Origin: Schizochytrium sp. TIO01
Lineage: Eukaryota; Sar; Bigyra; Thraustochytrida; Thraustochytriidae
Assembly: GCA_004764695.1 (NCBI GenBank)
Contig: SMSO01000005.1
Span: 949,501 to 1,013,500, forward strand
Direction: 5' to 3'
DNA length: 64,000 bases
Position numbers and translations under genes: made by a program. The notes under the pieces were generated by a model that was not told the origin of the DNA, ran no database searches, and saw only the letters and a list, made by a program, of their open reading frames with translations. Positions 10,187 to 20,400 of the stretch are shown here, in pieces; position 1 is the first letter of the stretch, and the number at the start of each line of letters is the position of its first letter.

Positions 10187-13100
10187 CTATTGAGGTTTGT
10201 CCCATCTGGACTCTTGTGTTTCTCGATGCCAGTAGTATGTGTTACCGGTACTTGGGTCAACAGCCTCAATCCACGGAGAATCTTCCACTGCTACGGCAAC
10301 AGGGATTTGATTTTCCGAATGTTGTGCTGTGTCCAAAACTTGCTGCATTTCTTGTTGTGATTGCTTCGCACTATTTTGTTCTCCGCTTACATCAATGGCT
10401 TCGTCAATAACCACTCGATCACTCGACATCGACGCAATCTCTTGCACTGGTTTATGAGACATTACATCGTTAATTACTTCGAGTTCGTCTTCACTTTCGC
10501 CATCGATATCTCGTAAGGATGTACGCCGGGATTTGCTCTTTTCTTCATCTTCATCATCACTATCAGCTGCCGCCTTCAATTTTGGAGGTAAAACAGCTCG
10601 CAACTCCACACCCATGTGTTTTTGCATTAACCCATCTATTTTCAGAACCGCTTTCTCCCATTTGATCTCAGCCTTGTCCTTATGACGTTGAGCCCAGAGA
10701 GTTGTCTTATCAACCTTGGCAAGAACTTTTCGAGAAATAGAAGCACGTCGACTCTCAACTCCTACCTCCGCTGCAGGTACGCTGCGTGTTTTATGCACTT
10801 TTTCAATCTTTGGCTTAGGATACAGCTGAGTCACATTTACTGAAAATGAAGAATCTATGTGAACTTTGAAAGAGCCTTCTTGCCCTTCTTGATATGTAGC
10901 AATCATGAGAACGTAATGGCCAGGTTGGAGTGTTGCATACATATGTTTTTCATGAGCTCGGTCAGGGTTACCAGTCCATTTCACAAGGTTACGTCGTGAT
11001 AACGAGCTTATTCTCTGGACATGCCGTCCACGTCTTGCATGTGAGCGGATTAGCAGCGCTGCAAACGGCTGAGGTGTTTTGACCATTGAACCATCCTCTT
11101 CAACTTGCGCAATTTTAACATGCAGATCAAGAGGTCGCTGTACATCCAAAACCCACTGAGGGTTACGACGAACCTGTGCCTCTGGATTATGTTTGCTAGG
11201 GAGCCCTGCTGCAGTTCGACCATGCCAGGATCCCTGAAAGGTAGCAACGCGCCATATACGAGGATCAAAGTAATGGCAAACATACAGCGAGCGGAATGTG
11301 AGACAAAAGTCGTCAAAGCTCATCCAGAACGTTCCATCACTATCGTCATTTGTCCAGCCAAGTTTTTGCTTCAAGCGTGTTGTCCAAAGTGGCGAGTCGT
11401 CCCCCCAATCTCCTTTCCACTCTGACTGTGCACCAGGCGGATTACGTAGTTGCAATAGCTTATGGCCATCAACAGAACGAACTTGATAAATTGCATAAAT
11501 TCCACCAAGGACTAAGCCTGAGTCCATCATTTCTGCATTTGCTGCATTGTTAGCAATACTTCCTGCTCCCATCAAGAAACCATTGCGAGCGTATCTTTGA
11601 AGCTTCTCCCACAGCCGAATACGAGCTGGACCTTGTGTAGCTTGTAATAGAAAGATCTCTTCAGAATTGAAACCAGTCAGTGTTTTAAGTGCATGATGCA
11701 CATATCCATTTTCTAGCATTGTGTACGTGCCAAATGATTTAGCATAAGCTTTTTCTAACAGCGATACCCACATTTCCTCAAACTTCAAACTGTGGCTGAT
11801 AGCTGCCCCTGCATTCTGCTCCGTCTTAAGCCTGTCCAGTAACATAGGAAACTGATCATCTACCACAATGAGATGCCATTGAGAGTTCTTGTATAATCGA
11901 ATTGCATATGCACCCGTATCATTTCTCGTCTTTGTAATGAAGAGATTATCAATCAGAGGATCAACTTCGTCATCGCCGACAGAGCCCGAGGCAGCTAGAA
12001 TGGCGACGGCTGAGAGAAACCATCCATTATGGAGGATTCCCTGAGCAACATCATCAGGGTCTGTGCCACCACTGAAGATCTCAACGCTAGGATTGATTGC
12101 ACGTGCGCGGGCCCAGCCATCCAAATATGCTTCGTTGGCTATACCAGCAACGGATTCTTGTCCGGCAGGAAACTTAGGGTCGTCGAACATTGAAACCTCA
12201 ATCTCCATTCCGTCAAGTTTAACGGGCTTTGTGTCTTTACCGGCTGCAATTTCAGAAAGTATCTCCCTTGCATTTACAACGAGAACGGGCTCATCAAGAG
12301 TACTTTCGTCAAGCTTGCCAGATGCTTCTCGCTTTGCTTTGCGCTCTGCAAACTCTTCAAGCTGCTTACGGCCTGCCTCATAATCAAATTGTGTAGCCCA
12401 GTCTTCCAGCTGTTTAGCATGCTCAGCTAATTGCTCATCTTCAGACATCCTCTGAGCTTCTGCGGTAGCGACTTCCTTTCCGAATACATCTTTGAGCGCA
12501 TAAAATCTTTCCCGTTGCTCTGGTGAAAGACGAAGGAGCCACAGAGCAACAAGTGTTACATCAACAGTGGCCCATGATTTAGACTTGAAAATATTCTTTG
12601 GGGGCTCAATTTTATTTGCAAGAAGCTTAAAGCGGTACTCACGCAGAAAGCGCTGAAAAAGAATTGCCTCTTTCGATTTGCGACCTTCACTTGCAACAAC
12701 TACAAGCATTTGTAGCAAAACGTTGGCGCGCATTTCTTCATGATATTCCCTCGCAAGAGCTGCATCAAGTTTCGGCAGTTGAAGATAAAGCTTCCATGAA
12801 TCAAGCATCTCGACCTGTTCAAAGTCATCGTCATCACCAGCAGTTGTGCTCTCAGACAAATCTTCTGCGTGAGGGTCTGAATTAAAGGTATAACTTTCAA
12901 CCCATTTAGGATTCAGGGTCTTCTTTATCACGGACGTGTGAAAGGCATCCATTCCGCATTTTACAACACAAAATGGATCACTAGATCCATTCCGATCAGC
13001 TGCGCGCAGTCCCTTTGCTGACACTACAGTTACTTGTAAGCTTGCTTTTGATGCTTTCAGTCCATAATCATGAACAGAATCCGATAGGAGCAGAGCGAGT

Positions 13101-16100
13101 TTCACTTCGCCGGTTGCTCGACTTTTGCCGTATCCGCCTTCAAGTGGATATACGTCCACAACCTCTTCACCTGGTATAAGGTCTGGAAGGTATATATCAA
13201 CACCACCCAAAAGTTCTGATGTGAACAGGTCCTTATCCCGAATCTCAATCTGAAGAGTGTCGTCAACGGGGGGAAAGGTGAAGCGCCCCCCGCCTCTCGT
13301 AGAGGTCCAATCGGGTTCTAATGTTTTATAAACGACGGGGGTTCGTCGCGTGAAGGTTCCACATTCGACGATACAGAAAGGATCGCTTGTCCCGGACTTA
13401 TCAGCAGCACGAAGGCCTCGAGCCCGTAGAACAACAACTCTTACTTGCAGATCTAAATCACCGTTGGGGCCACCAAATACATTGGCAACTTCAACTTGCA
13501 CTTGAAGTTCTCCAGAAACCTCAAGTTTCTCATTATCGGTTTCGAGTTCGTGCCAGTCAATATGAATTTCGTCAGGATCAAGATCATCAAGGTCGATCTC
13601 AATATACCCTAAGTCGTCATTTGCACTTGTAAGATCCCAATCCTTAACAAGAATTTTCAATTTATCTCCACCAGGACCCAATTCATCAATTAAACGGTCG
13701 AGTTGATCTTCTTCACCACCTTCGACATCCGAATCCTCGCCCAGAATACCTCGAGCCTGAACAGACCCACTTGGATGCACACTACTACGTTTCCCTTTGC
13801 GGTTCTTCCGACGTAAACTTGCTGGATCTTTGTACATTTCGTAGATAGTTAAAAGCTCTCCACCAAGCACAAGAGGGGCCCATGGTCCTTTGCCCGTGTA
13901 GAATGCATCTTCAAGGCTAGTGCGAAGGGTCAGTGCGCGATCTCTTCGGGGCTTGCCGAGACGATCTAAGTGAAGCTTCTCCTGAGCTTTTTCTAGCACA
14001 TTGACCATTTCCTTGGCAGAATAGCGTTTACTAAATTCAATGTTCCTTACTTTCTTTTCCGCATTCCACGCAGCAAATTTATTCAGCTCTTGCTGTAGCT
14101 TTGCTTCTTCTTGGTCGCGACGCTCATATTCGTCGCATATAATCTCAAAATTCTCCCTACGGCGCTCAAAAACTATGCGGGCTTGTTTCGCAGCCTCCTT
14201 GATCTCTTGTTCATCAACGCAAAGAGTTGCACTTGCCATCCAGATTGGTGCACGAGACACAAGATAGCTAATCAGAGTGAGAACACCGATATATGCAAAC
14301 GACACTAAACCAATGCCTACATCAAGAGGATCGACAAAAGCTGTGCAAGACACGCCCCAGAGAAGAACCACAAATTGTAGCTTGAACATTAGCAGTCCAA
14401 CATCATTGTACTCGATAAGATCGTTAGAGATGGGATCCAGGCCGTAAATTGGGAAGACAAACATAGAGAAGTAAAGTGGGGTGCTTTGGGAAATACTCGC
14501 CAAGCGCGCTACCAACTGAATGCACAAACGTGCCAGCTGACATATAAAGGTCACACACAGCAAGTAGAACACGGCATCGTTGTTTTGCAATAACAACACA
14601 AGAACAACCGCACCAACCGTGATCATGTTTAAGATTGAATCAAGCAGGAATTGGTAGTTGGTAGGTAGATAAAACCCGTGGGCGGCCCAAACTCCAACCA
14701 AATGCACTAGAACCCATACAAGTGCAACCAGGATTGTTGTGAGCAAACCAATAGTAGGACTGGCAAAAATGAAAGCCATGAAAGTGCAAAAAAAGAAATA
14801 CCGGAAGCATAATGTAAGTGCTCGCTTATACTCAGGACTGAGTTTCCAGTCCCGATCCCTCCAAATGAGCATAATAGAGACAAAGATGAGCAAGGCAGGC
14901 CACAATATAAAGCCTAAGAGAAGCCATAAAGTGGCAGGAAGAGACACACTACCTCGTAAAACATCTCCAAAGATGATAAAACTTCCCAGACATTCTAATC
15001 CAATCGAAAACTTGAAGCAATGGACCATGTCAGAGGTAATCTGTTGAGTTCCGTAGAATTTACGCATTGGTACAAATGTAAATGTAAGAAGAATGAAGAC
15101 GTACCATATAGAATTACCCCAGCGCACACTGTTCTCAGTATGTCCAATAATAATACTATAAACGATGACTAGTAGCAAGACAAGACCGATTCCTCGAAGC
15201 ATTGAGTAGTCCATCGGAGTAAGCTTCCCATGCCATAGGGCCTCAATATCCCGCATCTTTTTGGGATCTGCTTCGTCTGTAATTTCAAGCTTTTCTCGGA
15301 GCCTCTCCACGATTTTCGCGCGAAACGATTCATATCGAGTTTCGAGTCTCTCTTTGAGACGTTTCAACTTCTCATGATACTTTTTGAAAAACTCTCGAGG
15401 GTTGAAATGTTTTAGCTCTTTCAACTTATTGAGTCCGCGTGATTTAGTTGTAGCTTTTACTGTCTCTGTTTGGTCCCCAAGATTGTCTGTACCAGGGTTG
15501 CCAAGCACAGGAGTAGCTTCAGGCAGCTCATCAGCTTCTGGAGCTACTACTGAAGATACCGCGTGGGGCTTTTCTTCATTTTGATTGTCTTTAGATTCTT
15601 CCAAGCCTTGCGACGGTCCACCATCTGATTCATCTTCTGGTTTGCTAAAACTATTCGTAGCATCCTCAGTGGTTTCTTTTTTCTCAGTATCTGTACCGGA
15701 CACCTTTTCTGCGGTTTCTTCTTCTGAATCATTTTTTATTCCTTGTTCGGTACTTTTGTCTACATCCTCATTATCATCATCGTCGTCGAATTTGCGATCT
15801 ACCTTTTGAGCAAGATTTACTGGCTTTCTGAAAGGGAGTTTTGGCATAGCAAGTGTTCCTGCCTGCTTATGTTTCTTAAGATGTTGGTTCAATGCTTTGA
15901 TATTTCCGTGAATCGACTTGCGAAAAGAGCTTACGAGACCGACATTCTCATCGTCATCATCTCCAAACGCGGAGTCATCATCATCGTCGTCGTCATCATC
16001 GTCGTCATCATCATCTATTGAAAATGATTTCCGCTTCTTGGCTTTCTTCTTTCTTTTGCTTTTAGTGCTGTCCCATTTTCCAGAACCTTGACCTTCGCTT

Positions 16101-19100
16101 TCAGAGTCTGCAAAGTCGTTATCATTGTCTTCATCGTCGGAGTCCTCATCGTCGCCAGTTGATTGGGTTTCGCCCCGTAGCTCTGCACGTTGGAATATAC
16201 AAAAGTCATTTGCCTGCCAATGTGTGTACACCTTTAGAGCAGCAGCAAAAATCAGAGGAAAGAAAACGCAAGAAACGAAAACAAAGGTAGATGAAGTCAT
16301 TGCATAGAACAGCAAGCCAGACATCACAACGAGGAGTTCCGCCAATGCTACAAGCTGCATTGGCAAATTAAACCATCTGTACATAAAATAAGCCCTTGTC
16401 CGAAGAAGACCTTGGCGTTGTAGCATCATTGCGCGCTTAGCGAGCCCAAGAACAACACTGACGATCACAACGACAAAAGCAGCAACTCCAAAAATCCAAA
16501 GATCCCACTCCTGTCCAACGATTGTCAATGTAGGCATACTTTCCTCCGAGTCGAGTGCAAATACATAGCCCAACAAAGCAATCAAAAAGATAAAACTCAG
16601 AGTTGCAAGAACAAATTCAGGCATGGCGCTCACATCGTTTTGGCGTTTTCGGCGTGTCTGAGCTTGTCCAAAGTATGCAATGGCAGCAGCGCGGTCTGAG
16701 CTAAACGTACGCATGCGTTGGTTAATGATTTCTTGGCCAAGAGCAGCACCATAAATAAGATAAGCAAGACCGATGCCTACAATCCAATTTTCACCCGCAC
16801 ATAATGCGATGACACCTCGACCAGCAAAACTGAGACTTACATACTTCCCTGTACCCCACATGCAAGGCCCTCGAATGAGAGCAAAGAGAGCTGCATCCAT
16901 AGCAATAACACAAAATCCCAAACCAAAACCTTGCGAGCGATAATCAGTATCGCATTTGAAATACACCACCATAGCGTAAATAAAGAGAACAACTAAAGCA
17001 AACGCATAACATTTACGGACGAGGTCTTTTCGTTTCTTTCGTCCGCCGGAAAACCAGCGTCTAAATGTATCTGAAAAGGCAAACTCAATTAGCGTGTCGT
17101 CAACAGTATAAATGCCTCCAAGGAGAGACCCAAAAGCTTTACTCTTATCTTTGTTTGACTTTTGTTCTGTGGAAGATTCATCTTGAGCTTGCGGGCTTTT
17201 CGGACTTTGCATCGAGTTTTTCAAAAGAGCCATCTTCAAACCCATTGTGCCCAATGCCTGGAATTTGTTTTTGACTGAGTTGAGCTTGGAGTGTTTGTTT
17301 ATGACCTTTTGTAATTGAGCAAAAGCTTGGTGCAGCTGATCATTATCTAAAAAGAAAATTACAATCATAGGCACTGCATTTAATGTAAATGCGACACACG
17401 ATAAGCTAAAGATTGAGTAAGGAAGACCGCCATCAATTACACGCATATCGTAACAAACCGCGAGGAATAGAAAAACGTAAATTGAAACTGCACCGAGGAC
17501 AAACCCAACGAGTCTTGACCGGGACATTCGCCAACCACTCTGTTTCCATGTTGTGAAAGTGTAAAGGATAGACGCAATACCGACTCCCACACAGAAAACT
17601 GCGAGACCTGCTGCTGGGGGGACTGCAACAAAGGCCATTGCGAAACTATACGATAGCCCTAAAGCAACTGGTACAAGTAATGATATGCGAGCTCCAAGGG
17701 TCATAAAAAAGAGGTTACGTCGGAAGTCAATATTGGCAGGTGAGCCATTGAGATACCAAGGCTTCAATGCAAGCGCAATAAGATTAGTTTTCTCATCTTT
17801 TGCAGCACCTTGTAGCAACCCGCTCTCAATACGATCCATACGCCAGGCAATTTTACGAAAGAACGATCTTTGAAGAAGAAAGAAAGGCAAGACAACGAGA
17901 ATGAGCTCCACCGCGATAGGAACATATGTAGTCTTGTCAAATTCCGTACTGTATCCTGCATCAGCGCTATCAGAGTATGGTGTCATTACTACAACTACAA
18001 AATACATGAATTGACTATAGACAGCTGCCCCTGAGGAATCCTTCATATTATGTGAAGGATAACCAAGAGCTAGAGGCTCTCCTGCCTTAATGGTTGTCCG
18101 AGATGCACTATACTGCATATCACTATTTCCATTCTGAGCAGCAACATAGGATGTATTTTCCCAAACACTGGTGTCACGAAGCCAGCTAGGGCGGGGAAGA
18201 AACGTTTCGGAAGGATCAGCATAAATAAAAACATATGCCTCTCCATCAACATTGGATTCGAAGGCCATGTATGTTCCTGCACTAGACATATTGAAATGCG
18301 AGTAATTGGTTTGAATGAGAAGTCCGCTGGCTACGTTAATATATTTAGGATAGTTTGGGTCAAGTGATGTATCAACACCCTGATACATGCGACCCCATTT
18401 ACCAGCAACAGGATCCCCTGAGGAATCAAATGCAACGTCTGCTGTTGTAATCGTAGTTCCTACACCGACTTCATTAGCTTCTGTGACAGAGAGACGGAAA
18501 GGCAGAATTGTGGTCTCCACAAGCAAGCAAAATGCATTAGGGTGCGCATCATCAGCCCACGGTGAGGTGGTCCGCCCTGTGCAGTTTGCACCTGAGGTCA
18601 TTGGAATCCACGCAGATTCTGTACAAGACTCTCTCTTACAAACGAAGTCATCTCCTTGGAAGCAGGAGCAGTCAGGAACATGAGCGACAACAGTGGCAAG
18701 AAGATCGTCAGCAAATTCTAAGCCGGCGTCATCGTCATAGATGCGAATGGTCATGTTTGAGCCCGAAATTTGAGTTCCAAACTCTAAGTCCGCGCTACCT
18801 TCTTCCCATACTGGGCTAAGCGAGTTCTCCACCACTCCAGATGTGCGCACTGTATCGCCGACTGTAATTTGCACATAAGGGTCAGTGAGTCCTGCAAATG
18901 GGCCCCATCCATCTGTATCAGGCACACCTGTGGCCTCTAAGATTGTGATCGTAAATGTTCCACCATTGTCTTGTCCTTGAGAGCTTTCGCAGCCATCTGC
19001 ATCATCACAACTCAAGTAAGATCTCTTCGCCGCTGTCTCTCGTGCCTGTACTATTGCAAGCTGGCTAAGTAAGAACACACATGACAGCAGTACTCGTGAA

Positions 19101-19177
19101 GGCAATGACAAGCTAAATTTCGAACCTGTTTTCAAAGATGTGTAAGTTGAACTTGCTCGTGCTCTTTTCGCACACAT
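10187..19177 (-). CDS. giant membrane calpain-like protein (DEK1/TML-calpain type), protease core apparently inactive
   Basis: 2,996 residues. The first in-frame ATG is at 19177; the frame is open further upstream without an ATG. Order: signal peptide (about 20-50, LLSCVFLLSQLAIVQA); C2-like ectodomain (about 65-190) and further ectodomain; some 20-23 membrane helices from about 430 to 1,650, interrupted by a long cytosolic loop with a poly-Asp run (about 1,055-1,070) and Lys/Glu-rich coiled sequence; a helical arm; two C2 domains (about 1,900-2,140, GLRAADKSGTSDPFC and GLRAADRNGSSDPFC); calpain core (about 2,350-2,620); calpain domain-III-like C2L; and a terminal WW domain (WIEAVD...YYWHRETQESRWDKP). 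The Cys position is Gly2385 (QGILHNGWFLSA) and the His position is Gly2559 (LVLGGIYAI); Asn2579 (LRNPPG) is kept. DEK1-type calpains link membrane sensing to proteolysis; this copy probably acts as a scaffold or regulator. Confidence 0.88.
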   Translation of the reverse strand: MCAKRARASSTYTSLKTGSKFSLSLPSRVLLSCVFLLSQLAIVQARETAAKRSYLSCDDADGCESSQGQDNGGTFTITILEATGVPDTDGWGPFAGLTDPYVQITVGDTVRTSGVVENSLSPVWEEGSADLEFGTQISGSNMTIRIYDDDAGLEFADDLLATVVAHVPDCSCFQGDDFVCKRESCTESAWIPMTSGANCTGRTTSPWADDAHPNAFCLLVETTILPFRLSVTEANEVGVGTTITTADVAFDSSGDPVAGKWGRMYQGVDTSLDPNYPKYINVASGLLIQTNYSHFNMSSAGTYMAFESNVDGEAYVFIYADPSETFLPRPSWLRDTSVWENTSYVAAQNGNSDMQYSASRTTIKAGEPLALGYPSHNMKDSSGAAVYSQFMYFVVVVMTPYSDSADAGYSTEFDKTTYVPIAVELILVVLPFFLLQRSFFRKIAWRMDRIESGLLQGAAKDEKTNLIALALKPWYLNGSPANIDFRRNLFFMTLGARISLLVPVALGLSYSFAMAFVAVPPAAGLAVFCVGVGIASILYTFTTWKQSGWRMSRSRLVGFVLGAVSIYVFLFLAVCYDMRVIDGGLPYSIFSLSCVAFTLNAVPMIVIFFLDNDQLHQAFAQLQKVINKHSKLNSVKNKFQALGTMGLKMALLKNSMQSPKSPQAQDESSTEQKSNKDKSKAFGSLLGGIYTVDDTLIEFAFSDTFRRWFSGGRKKRKDLVRKCYAFALVVLFIYAMVVYFKCDTDYRSQGFGLGFCVIAMDAALFALIRGPCMWGTGKYVSLSFAGRGVIALCAGENWIVGIGLAYLIYGAALGQEIINQRMRTFSSDRAAAIAYFGQAQTRRKRQNDVSAMPEFVLATLSFIFLIALLGYVFALDSEESMPTLTIVGQEWDLWIFGVAAFVVVIVSVVLGLAKRAMMLQRQGLLRTRAYFMYRWFNLPMQLVALAELLVVMSGLLFYAMTSSTFVFVSCVFFPLIFAAALKVYTHWQANDFCIFQRAELRGETQSTGDDEDSDDEDNDNDFADSESEGQGSGKWDSTKSKRKKKAKKRKSFSIDDDDDDDDDDDDDDSAFGDDDDENVGLVSSFRKSIHGNIKALNQHLKKHKQAGTLAMPKLPFRKPVNLAQKVDRKFDDDDDNEDVDKSTEQGIKNDSEEETAEKVSGTDTEKKETTEDATNSFSKPEDESDGGPSQGLEESKDNQNEEKPHAVSSVVAPEADELPEATPVLGNPGTDNLGDQTETVKATTKSRGLNKLKELKHFNPREFFKKYHEKLKRLKERLETRYESFRAKIVERLREKLEITDEADPKKMRDIEALWHGKLTPMDYSMLRGIGLVLLLVIVYSIIIGHTENSVRWGNSIWYVFILLTFTFVPMRKFYGTQQITSDMVHCFKFSIGLECLGSFIIFGDVLRGSVSLPATLWLLLGFILWPALLIFVSIMLIWRDRDWKLSPEYKRALTLCFRYFFFCTFMAFIFASPTIGLLTTILVALVWVLVHLVGVWAAHGFYLPTNYQFLLDSILNMITVGAVVLVLLLQNNDAVFYLLCVTFICQLARLCIQLVARLASISQSTPLYFSMFVFPIYGLDPISNDLIEYNDVGLLMFKLQFVVLLWGVSCTAFVDPLDVGIGLVSFAYIGVLTLISYLVSRAPIWMASATLCVDEQEIKEAAKQARIVFERRRENFEIICDEYERRDQEEAKLQQELNKFAAWNAEKKVRNIEFSKRYSAKEMVNVLEKAQEKLHLDRLGKPRRDRALTLRTSLEDAFYTGKGPWAPLVLGGELLTIYEMYKDPASLRRKNRKGKRSSVHPSGSVQARGILGEDSDVEGGEEDQLDRLIDELGPGGDKLKILVKDWDLTSANDDLGYIEIDLDDLDPDEIHIDWHELETDNEKLEVSGELQVQVEVANVFGGPNGDLDLQVRVVVLRARGLRAADKSGTSDPFCIVECGTFTRRTPVVYKTLEPDWTSTRGGGRFTFPPVDDTLQIEIRDKDLFTSELLGGVDIYLPDLIPGEEVVDVYPLEGGYGKSRATGEVKLALLLSDSVHDYGLKASKASLQVTVVSAKGLRAADRNGSSDPFCVVKCGMDAFHTSVIKKTLNPKWVESYTFNSDPHAEDLSESTTAGDDDDFEQVEMLDSWKLYLQLPKLDAALAREYHEEMRANVLLQMLVVVASEGRKSKEAILFQRFLREYRFKLLANKIEPPKNIFKSKSWATVDVTLVALWLLRLSPEQRERFYALKDVFGKEVATAEAQRMSEDEQLAEHAKQLEDWATQFDYEAGRKQLEEFAERKAKREASGKLDESTLDEPVLVVNAREILSEIAAGKDTKPVKLDGMEIEVSMFDDPKFPAGQESVAGIANEAYLDGWARARAINPSVEIFSGGTDPDDVAQGILHNGWFLSAVAILAASGSVGDDEVDPLIDNLFITKTRNDTGAYAIRLYKNSQWHLIVVDDQFPMLLDRLKTEQNAGAAISHSLKFEEMWVSLLEKAYAKSFGTYTMLENGYVHHALKTLTGFNSEEIFLLQATQGPARIRLWEKLQRYARNGFLMGAGSIANNAANAEMMDSGLVLGGIYAIYQVRSVDGHKLLQLRNPPGAQSEWKGDWGDDSPLWTTRLKQKLGWTNDDSDGTFWMSFDDFCLTFRSLYVCHYFDPRIWRVATFQGSWHGRTAAGLPSKHNPEAQVRRNPQWVLDVQRPLDLHVKIAQVEEDGSMVKTPQPFAALLIRSHARRGRHVQRISSLSRRNLVKWTGNPDRAHEKHMYATLQPGHYVLMIATYQEGQEGSFKVHIDSSFSVNVTQLYPKPKIEKVHKTRSVPAAEVGVESRRASISRKVLAKVDKTTLWAQRHKDKAEIKWEKAVLKIDGLMQKHMGVELRAVLPPKLKAAADSDDEDEEKSKSRRTSLRDIDGESEDELEVINDVMSHKPVQEIASMSSDRVVIDEAIDVSGEQNSAKQSQQEMQQVLDTAQHSENQIPVAVAVEDSPWIEAVDPSTGNTYYWHRETQESRWDKPQ

Positions 19178-20400
19178 TGTGTTTGGGAGGGTGAACTTGC
19201 TGCCAGTAACAGCCTCAGCTGCAAAGGAAACCTCAGCCGCCAATTGCTCTTTTGTTTGAAGACTGTGGATTGAGCAACCAACGAGAAGAACCGAAGTCTC
19301 CAAGGAGCGAAATAAAAACCCGCGCGTATCAGTGATTGACTAAGCTGTTCGCAGATAGGTAATACTGATTTCGAGCAATAGCACCAACCCGAAGAGGTTT
19401 GGAATAGATACGTCTCCAGCTGGTTTGTCTACAAACAGAAGTGCGGCGCTTATGGTAACCTGCGTAGTGCTGTGTTGCTCCTCTTTCTTTACGTCAAGCC
19501 GCTGATCTGATTTACACAGTCGCTACTAATGTCATTGTCAGGCACAAACACAAAGGGTTCGCTTTGCACAATAGAAACGTTAACAAAAGGGACCTAGGCA
19601 AATAGTTCTGGTACTAGTTATTTTTAATCTATAGACCTCAACTTGCTAAACGCGAACATACTCGGCCTTTTAGTATCTGTAAGAGTGCCAACTTGGGGCT
19701 TACTTAGGCTACAGCGTCGCCTTTAAAAGAAAACAGTGAAAAAACATGAACACCAGCCGCCGACTTTGCCCCTCCTTGTGCAATCACCTACCCTATTAGG
19801 CATAAGTTGCTCCTAGAAAGGTTTTTAGGCCTTTCCAACAAATCCAAATAAAACTAAATTAGACAAGGACGACTTTCCCGCAACTATACCTCCAAATCCA
19901 TTCGTGCTAGCCTGACACTCTTCTAGCGCAACTTCAATATCGAGCACCCATCTTCAGACTAAACGATACTCCCAACCCCAACTCAATTCTTCAAGGCCAT
20001 CCCCCAATTTCTTCCCTCCCAACGGTCACTTGTAGTGAAAGCACGTTTGGCATATTTAGAACATTTAGAACGTGTCAATCGCTGTTCTCAAGAATCCCCG
20101 GGAACTATAGCGCGGAAGGAGTGTGCACCTCCAAAGGTGTGTACTCGAGACAATGGGATCAGGATGGTGAGCAAGCGTGGTTCTGGAGACAGGTTTTGCA
20201 CAGCACCAGGACATATCTCGTGAGCTATTGCAGTGGATGGCCCAGGGGCACACAGGGAGCTTTGGTGAAAGTAGAGTGATGCGACGGAGCTCTCAACTTG
20301 CAACCTGGCTGTGATATTTTTATTGGTTGCCTGGAATCCTACTCGCTTTTGCGAGTATCTAGGAAACGAAGTTGTACTCAACTGAAAGAGGTCTACCAAC
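19178..20400. other. divergent promoter region
   Basis: This 1.2-kb spacer between the calpain-like gene (-) and the orphan gene (+) must hold both promoters. It contains mixed AT-rich sequence and a small hairpin near 19816 (GAAAGG/CCTTTC). No coding region was supported. Confidence 0.55.

Noticed and set aside
19178-19303. Upstream extension of the calpain frame
   Set aside because: It begins with TTG; the ATG at 19177 is followed by a proper signal peptide.
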